In this document: positions 59,259 to 64,000 of the stretch, in pieces | Layout: the number at the start of each line of letters is the position of its first letter | Position numbering within the stretch: the first letter of the stretch is position 1 | NCBI RefSeq assembly: GCF_002339505.1 | Contig: NZ_DDJO01000017.1 | Location: 165,938-229,937 of the forward strand | Length of the DNA: 64,000 bases | Reading direction: 5' to 3' | DNA from: Corynebacterium sp. UBA2622 | GTDB taxonomy: Bacteria; Actinomycetota; Actinomycetes; Mycobacteriales; Mycobacteriaceae | Program-made: the position numbers and the translations under genes | Notes under the pieces: model-generated | Databases searched by the model: none | Seen by the model: only the letters and a program-made list of their open reading frames with translations | What the model was told of the DNA's origin: nothing

Positions 59259-60152
59259 ATGAACGCGGGCAGATACGCACCTTCCCCCAGCGGGGACCTT
59301 CACTTCGGCAACCTGCGCACGGCGGTGTTGGCGTGGCTCTTCGCGCGGCAATCGGGGCGAAACTTCTACCTGCGCGTGGAGGACATCGATTCGGAGCGCT
59401 CATCCCGTGAGTCCGCGCGGCGCCAGATCGCGGACCTGGAGGCAATCGGCATCGACTTCGACCCGCCGGTGGTCTACCAGTCGGAGCGCGGTGCCTTGTA
59501 CGAGGCCGCGCTGTCGCGGCTGCCGGTCTACGAGTGCTACTGCACCCGCCGCGACATCCGCGAGGCCGCCGGGGCGCCCCACGCCAAGCCCGGCATGTAC
59601 CCGGGTACGTGCCGCGACCTCAGTGAAGAGCAGAGAGCTTCACGACGCTCCGAGCTCGCCGCCCAGGGCCGCCTCCCCGCGCTGCGCCTGCGCGCCGACG
59701 CGCGGGGGTGGGCTGTGCGGGACTTCTACCGGGGTGATGTGATCGGGCCCGTGGACGACGTGGTGCTCCGGCGCGGCGGGAACGTCAACCAGGCGCAGGC
59801 GGGGGACTGGGCGTACAACCTGGCTGTGGTGGTGGACGACGGTGACCAGGGCATCGACCAGGTGGTGCGCGGAGACGACCTGCTGATGTCCGCGCCCGCG
59901 CAGGCCTACATGGCGCACCTGCTGGGGTACGCGGAGCCGTTGTACGTGCACGTGCCGTTGGTGGTCAACGCGGAGGGGAGGCGGCTGGCCAAGCGGGACG
60001 GGGCGGTGACCCTGCGGCAGATGGGGGAGGTCCGCGCGGCGGTGGGGAGAATCGCGGTGTCGGTGGGGTGCGCCGGGGTGGCGTCGTTAAGCGAGCTGCT
60101 CGGCGTGTTCGATCCGGAGGCGCTCCCGCAGGAGCCGTGGGTGTGGGTATGA
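59259..60152 (+). CDS. gluQ: glutamyl-queuosine tRNA(Asp) synthetase
   Basis: 297 aa. It is a truncated class-I synthetase: SPSGDLHFGN replaces HIGH, CYCTRR with YPGTC forms the zinc site, and KRDGAVTL replaces KMSKS. It lacks an anticodon-binding domain. It attaches glutamate to the queuosine base. TATCCT lies 6 nt before the ATG. Confidence 0.92.
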   Translation: MNAGRYAPSPSGDLHFGNLRTAVLAWLFARQSGRNFYLRVEDIDSERSSRESARRQIADLEAIGIDFDPPVVYQSERGALYEAALSRLPVYECYCTRRDIREAAGAPHAKPGMYPGTCRDLSEEQRASRRSELAAQGRLPALRLRADARGWAVRDFYRGDVIGPVDDVVLRRGGNVNQAQAGDWAYNLAVVVDDGDQGIDQVVRGDDLLMSAPAQAYMAHLLGYAEPLYVHVPLVVNAEGRRLAKRDGAVTLRQMGEVRAAVGRIAVSVGCAGVASLSELLGVFDPEALPQEPWVWV

Positions 60153-60164
60153 CCCACGCAAAAA

Positions 60165-60190
60165 CCCGCCCACTGTTTCCAGTGGGCGGG
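60165..60190 (-). terminator. terminator of tRNA-Ser(GGA)
   Basis: CCCGCCCACTG and CAGTGGGCGGG pair perfectly (11 bp, 4-nt loop). On the minus strand TTTTT follows the hairpin. Confidence 0.85.
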
Positions 60191-60194
60191 CCCG

Positions 60195-60283
60195 TGGCGG
60201 AGGATGTGGGATTTGAACCCACGAGGGTATTGCTACCCGCACGCGTTCCAGGCGTGTGACATAGGCCGCTAGTCGAATCCTCC
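60195..60283 (-). tRNA. tRNA-Ser (anticodon GGA)
   Basis: Class II tRNA on the minus strand: acceptor GGAGGAT, anticodon loop CTGGAAC, long variable arm, encoded CCA (60195-60197). Fourth serine isoacceptor in the window. Confidence 0.95.
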
Positions 60284-60375
60284 ATAGAAAAACGCTGCTT
60301 GCGTCGGGGGATTACTTTAGTCCACCGCCCGTGCGCAGACAAAACGGCAGGTGGGCGGGCATACCCAGCGCCTTT

Positions 60376-60404
60376 TTGTGCGCGTCCGCCCGACGGGCTA
60401 CAGT
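60376..60404 (+). promoter_or_regulatory. SRP RNA promoter
   Basis: TTGTGC (60376-60381), 17 bp, TACAGT (60399-60404); transcription would start about 60411 at the first base of the SRP RNA. Confidence 0.65.
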
Positions 60405-60410
60405 GTGGGT

Positions 60411-60500
60411 CAGGATCTCACGCGGTGCTTATCTTGTGAACTCCCCCAGGGCGGGAACGCAGCAAGGGTCAGCGAGCTCTGGCAGGTGCGTGGGGTCCCT
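60411..60500 (+). ncRNA. ffs: signal recognition particle RNA (4.5S-type)
   Basis: The conserved tip GGGAACGCAGCAAGGGTCAG (domain IV, Ffh-binding) is present, and GGATCTCACG (60413-60422) pairs with CGTGGGGTCC (60489-60498) with wobbles to close the hairpin. Ends are approximate. Confidence 0.9.
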
Positions 60501-60613
60501 TTAGTTTGCCCGCGAACGGGGTGTCGGGTGTGGCAGGTATCATATCGGGGACAGCGTTCCTCGGCGCCAGGCGCCGGGAAAAGCCCAGCCCAACCGACGG
60601 AAGTGATGCACCC

Positions 60614-61897
60614 ATGTCCCTGCTTGATCTTGAGCCGAACGAGCTGGAACAGCTCGCTGCCGATGTCCGCGCAAGGTACGACTCGCTGAAGGCGAAGAAT
60701 CTCAACCTGGACCTCACCCGCGGCAAGCCGTCGAGCGAGCAGCTCGACTTCAGCAACGAACTCCTGGCGCTGCCGGGGCGCGACACCTACCGCGACAACA
60801 CGGGTGCCGACGTGCGCAATTACGGCAAGCTCGAGGGCATCCCTGACATTCGGGAGTTGTGGGCAGAAGTCCTCGGGGTGGACCCCGCCAACGTTATCGC
60901 AGGGGACTCCTCCTCCCTGAACATCATGTTCGACCTCATCTCCTGGTCCTGCATCTTCGGCAACAATGACTCCCCGGAGCCGTGGAAGGACCTCGTGGCC
61001 CGCGGTGAGACTCTCAAGTGGATCTGCCCGGTCCCCGGCTACGACCGCCACTTTGCCATCACCGAGAAGTTCGGCTTCGAGATGGTCAGCGTCCCCATGC
61101 TCGAGGACGGCCCAGATGTCGCCGCGATCGAGAAGCTCGTGCAGGACCCGCTGGTCAAGGGCATGTGGGCCGTGCCGATCTTCGGAAACCCCACCGGCGT
61201 GGTCTACTCCCGCGAAGTCACGGAGCGTCTCGCGGCGATGGAGACCGCGGCGCCCGACTTCCGCATCGTGTGGGACAACGCCTACGCCGTGCACACCCTC
61301 ACCGGTGAGTTCCCCGAGAACCCGGATGTCATCTCCCTCGCAGCGCAGAAGGGCCACCCGAACCGCTTCTGGTACATGAGCTCCACCTCCAAGATCACCT
61401 TCGCGGGCGCGGGCGTGTCCTTCTTCGCCTCGTCGAAGGAGAACCTCGACTGGTACACCTCCATCGCGGGCATCCGCGGCATCGGCCCGAACAAGGTGAA
61501 CCAGCTGGCGCACGCCGTGTACTTCGGCGACGCCGAGGGCGTCCGCGACGTCATGCGCAAGCACGCCGGCTCCCTCGGCCCGAAGTTCCGCGCGGTGATC
61601 GAGATCCTGGAAAACCGCCTCGGCCCCCACGGTGTTGCCACCTGGACCGAGCCGGAGGGCGGGTACTTCATCTCCCTCGACGTCATCGACGGCACGGCCA
61701 CCCGCGTGTGGGAGCTGGCCAAGGACGCCGGCATCACGCTGACCAAGGCGGGCTCCGCCTTCCCCCACGGTAAAGATGCGCGCGACCGCAACATCCGCCT
61801 CGCCCCCTCGCTGCCCCCGCTCGAGGAGGTCACCGAGGCAATGGACGGCGTGGCCACCTGCGTGCTGCTCGCGGCCGTCGAAAAGCTCGGTGCCTAA
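60614..61897 (+). CDS. aspT: aspartate aminotransferase (subgroup Ic type)
   Basis: 427 aa. NAYAVH and SSTSKITFAGAGVSFF hold the PLP-binding Tyr and Lys; IFGNPTGVVYS the substrate site. It resembles the corynebacterial AspT, a MocR-domain-like aminotransferase distinct from the common type. The start ATG is at 60614. The 182-aa protein follows without a gap. Confidence 0.92.
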   Translation: MSLLDLEPNELEQLAADVRARYDSLKAKNLNLDLTRGKPSSEQLDFSNELLALPGRDTYRDNTGADVRNYGKLEGIPDIRELWAEVLGVDPANVIAGDSSSLNIMFDLISWSCIFGNNDSPEPWKDLVARGETLKWICPVPGYDRHFAITEKFGFEMVSVPMLEDGPDVAAIEKLVQDPLVKGMWAVPIFGNPTGVVYSREVTERLAAMETAAPDFRIVWDNAYAVHTLTGEFPENPDVISLAAQKGHPNRFWYMSSTSKITFAGAGVSFFASSKENLDWYTSIAGIRGIGPNKVNQLAHAVYFGDAEGVRDVMRKHAGSLGPKFRAVIEILENRLGPHGVATWTEPEGGYFISLDVIDGTATRVWELAKDAGITLTKAGSAFPHGKDARDRNIRLAPSLPPLEEVTEAMDGVATCVLLAAVEKLGA

Positions 61898-62446
61898 GTG
61901 ACGGGTGACGAGGCCGTAGTTTGGCTCGCGTCGCTCTTTCCGGGCCTGAGCCTTTCGCTTATCGACGCCATCCCCGTCGCCTCGGCCACCCACGACGGCC
62001 AGCCGCTCGCCGTGACCGTCGGCTTCAGCGCCGTGGACTCCGGTCTGGTCACCGATGACGGAGCCGCCACCGATGTGCGATGCGAGCTGGTCTGCACCGC
62101 GGACCAACCGGCCTTTGTGCTCGGAAGCGCGGTGGTGGCGGCGGGGCGCGAGCTGGAAACGCTCGGCGTGCCGGCCCGGCCCGGGGTGCTGCTGGAGGGC
62201 CTGTTCGCGGGGCTCGATATTCCCGGTGAACCCACCGTGCGCCACGGCTACCTGCGCGAGCCCCGACTTTTCGAGCGCGGCACGCCCACCTACAGCGAAC
62301 CGGGCCGGGTAACCCTCCTGCTGGAACTGGCGGCGTTGACGGACGAGGAGTTCGGCATCGCCTCCGAGCAGGGTGTGTTTGTGCTGGAGCGGCGCCTGCG
62401 CCGCCGCGGCGTGAAGGTCGGGGACTGGTACAGAGAGGCCGAGTGA
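61898..62446 (+). CDS. hypothetical protein, possibly SUFU-domain-like
   Basis: 182 aa. LLLELAALTDEEFGIASEQG near the end resembles the suppressor-of-fused C-terminal pattern (LTxEE...), but the resemblance is only by eye. The GTG start follows the aspT stop directly (TAAGTG). It carries a copy of the GCTTATCGACGCC word (61957-61969). No function proposed. Confidence 0.62.
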   Translation: MTGDEAVVWLASLFPGLSLSLIDAIPVASATHDGQPLAVTVGFSAVDSGLVTDDGAATDVRCELVCTADQPAFVLGSAVVAAGRELETLGVPARPGVLLEGLFAGLDIPGEPTVRHGYLREPRLFERGTPTYSEPGRVTLLLELAALTDEEFGIASEQGVFVLERRLRRRGVKVGDWYREAE

Positions 62447-62462
62447 TGAGGGAGATGGACCC

Positions 62463-63416
62463 ATGAGTTTCCGCACGCGGGTTGCCGCCGCCATTCTCGC
62501 TGGGGTTGCGGTGTTGCTGGGTTATGCGCCGGCACAGGCGGCGTCGTCGCAGCTTCCGCTGCCGCAATTCGACGGCCACGCGGGCGCGGTGCAGCGTCAG
62601 GGCAGCTCCACGATGGTTCCGGAGGGGACGAACAACCCGGAGTGCACCGCGGACGAGATCGTCGTGCTGGTGCACGGCACCGATGCGACCTTCTATGCTG
62701 ACTACGCGCTTATTGGGGAGACTCTCGCACGGGCCGGGTGGTGCGTCTACGGAATCGACTACGGCTACGGGGAGAATTCCTACGGGTGGGCTCCGCTCAC
62801 TTCCTCCGCGGCGCAGATTGATCGGCTGGTGGATAACGCGATGGCCACTTCTGGCGCGACGCGCGTGCATATGGTGGGTTATTCCCAAGGTGCAACGGTG
62901 TCACGTTACTGGGTGAACGAGATGTCCAAGGGCAGGGCCGCGTCGTGGTTCGGGCTCGGTTCACCGACCGCCGGTCTGGATTTGCCCGCGGTTGGCCAGC
63001 AGGTTCAGGCGAGCTCGGCGCAGCAATCGATCATCGCGCCGGCCCTGCTCGATCACGTACGCGGCAGCGAGGTGATGCGATCGCTCACGAGCACGCCCAC
63101 CATCCCGGGCGTGCGCTACGCCACCTTTGGAAGCCGGTTTGACGGTGTGCTCTCCGTCATCGACCAGCAGCTGCCGGGGGCGACAAACATCGTGCTGCAG
63201 GACGTGTGCCCGAGCGACCTCTCCGGGCACTTTTTCCTGCCGTACAACCCCACCGTGGTCGAGGCGATCGAGCAATGGCTGCGGGACGGCGAGATAGGGC
63301 AGTTGCCCTGCGCGCTGAGGAGCCTCTGGTACGGGGCGGCCGATCTGGCCATCGTGAGCAACTTCGGCGACAAGCCGCTCCCGCCGCCCGTGGTCTACCC
63401 GCCGTCGCCCTCATAG
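62463..63416 (+). CDS. secreted lipase/esterase (class-2 alpha/beta hydrolase)
   Basis: 317 aa. A signal peptide (VAAAILAGVAVLLGY, cut about AQA-AS) is followed by VLVHGTDA (oxyanion region) and GYSQGATVSRYW with the nucleophile Ser141. A late DLSGHFFLPYNP contains the probable catalytic His. It is expected to act on lipids or esters outside the cell. The C-terminus is Pro-rich. Confidence 0.82.
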   Translation: MSFRTRVAAAILAGVAVLLGYAPAQAASSQLPLPQFDGHAGAVQRQGSSTMVPEGTNNPECTADEIVVLVHGTDATFYADYALIGETLARAGWCVYGIDYGYGENSYGWAPLTSSAAQIDRLVDNAMATSGATRVHMVGYSQGATVSRYWVNEMSKGRAASWFGLGSPTAGLDLPAVGQQVQASSAQQSIIAPALLDHVRGSEVMRSLTSTPTIPGVRYATFGSRFDGVLSVIDQQLPGATNIVLQDVCPSDLSGHFFLPYNPTVVEAIEQWLRDGEIGQLPCALRSLWYGAADLAIVSNFGDKPLPPPVVYPPSPS

Positions 63417-63446
63417 CGGCCGCGTCTCTCGGCTAAGGTTGTCCGC

Positions 63447-64000
63447 GTGGCTCTATACAGGAAGTACCGCCCCGCTACCTTCGGCGAGGTGATCGGCCAG
63501 GAGCAGGTCACCCGCCCTTTGTCGGCTGCCCTGGACAACGGGCGAATTAACCACGCCTACCTGTTCTCCGGTCCCCGCGGTTGCGGCAAAACCTCCTCCG
63601 CGCGCATCCTCGCGCGGTCGCTGAACTGCGTCGAGGGGCCCACCTCGACCCCCTGCGGTGTGTGCCCCTCCTGCGTTTCCCTCGCCCCCGGCGGGGCGGG
63701 CAACCTCGACGTGATGGAGCTCGACGCCGCCTCCAACGGCGGTGTGGACGAGATGCGCGACCTGCGCGAGCGCGCCATGTTCGCCCCGGCGGAGTTCCGC
63801 TACCGCGTCTTCATCATCGACGAGGCCCACATGATCTCCAAGGTGGGCAACAACGCCCTGCTCAAGATCGTGGAGGAGCCGCCGGAACACCTCATCTTAA
63901 TCTTTGCCACCACCGAACCGGAGAAGATGCTGGGCACCATCCGCTCGCGCACCCACAACTACCCGTTCCGCCTGCTCACCCCGCAGGCAATGCACGGGCT
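63447..64000 (+). CDS. dnaX: DNA polymerase III subunit gamma/tau, 5' part
   Basis: Open to the end of the window (184 codons). GPRGCGKTSSARILAR is Walker A, FIIDEAHMISKVGNNALLK Walker B/DEAH region, and CGVCPSC part of the zinc module. The GTG stands 7 nt after TAAGGT (63434-63439). It is the clamp-loader ATPase. The protein continues beyond the window. Confidence 0.95.
   Translation, partial: MALYRKYRPATFGEVIGQEQVTRPLSAALDNGRINHAYLFSGPRGCGKTSSARILARSLNCVEGPTSTPCGVCPSCVSLAPGGAGNLDVMELDAASNGGVDEMRDLRERAMFAPAEFRYRVFIIDEAHMISKVGNNALLKIVEEPPEHLILIFATTEPEKMLGTIRSRTHNYPFRLLTPQAMHG

Overview
The window is high-GC DNA from a mycolic-acid actinobacterium, almost certainly a Corynebacterium. The evidence is a single Emb arabinosyltransferase next to AftA, DprE2 and DprE1, the GlfT1/Wzt/Wzm galactan genes, MmpL-type transporters, a corynebacterial BioQ-type operator pair at bioB, many leaderless promoters (TAnnnT followed 6-8 nt later by ATG/GTG) and a near-perfect parS site. 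The species cannot be fixed from sequence alone. I see no transposase, integrase, prophage or CRISPR array.

Layout. 0-12.8 kb: XRE regulator plus membrane protein, an alpha-amylase-family enzyme, an M20 peptidase, bioB-bsaP, a lower-GC hicA-hicB toxin-antitoxin pair, HlyIII, an App1-type phosphatase, AMP nucleosidase, a sirtuin, a dicarboxylate symporter, a gamma carbonic anhydrase and a ROK regulator. 12.8-14 kb: a lipoprotein gene bracketed by two copies of an unusual 80-bp repeat. 14-30 kb: DUF885 protein, AbrB-type and TauE-type membrane proteins, TetR, an amino-acid permease, an MmpL-TetR operon, HrpB, ThpR, AlkB, SDR, S4 and VOC proteins, and two tandem secreted beta-lactamase-fold proteins. 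30-48 kb: M13 peptidase, then the cell-wall block (emb, aftA, dprE2, dprE1, gtrA-like, glfT1, wzt, wzm), followed by a class-V aminotransferase-like protein and a quinone oxidoreductase in the order seen around Rv3777-Rv3793 of M. tuberculosis. 48-60 kb: a translation-centred block with tRNA genes for four Ser anticodons (UGA, GCU, CGA, GGA), two identical tRNA-Arg(ACG) genes flanking mgtE, tadA with its partner gene, tyrA, csbD, a second MmpL gene and a queuosine-salvage trio (tgt, yhhQ, gluQ). 60-64 kb: SRP RNA, an aspartate aminotransferase, a secreted lipase and the start of dnaX.

How the genes work together. DprE1/DprE2 make decaprenyl-phospho-arabinose. AftA and Emb use it to build arabinan on the galactan started by GlfT1 and exported by Wzm/Wzt. 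TadA converts A34 of tRNA-Arg(ACG), encoded close by. Tgt, YhhQ and GluQ together suggest imported queuine-type precursors are placed into tRNA and glutamylated.

The most unusual signals are: (1) three copies of an intergenic element made of two CGTGATATCACG palindromes exactly 68 bp apart with a fixed 17-bp core between them; (2) a 13-mer, GCTT(T/G/A)TCGACGCC, found 12 times on both strands, far above chance; (3) a Tgt lacking the three zinc cysteines; and (4) a class-V aminotransferase-like protein lacking the PLP lysine.
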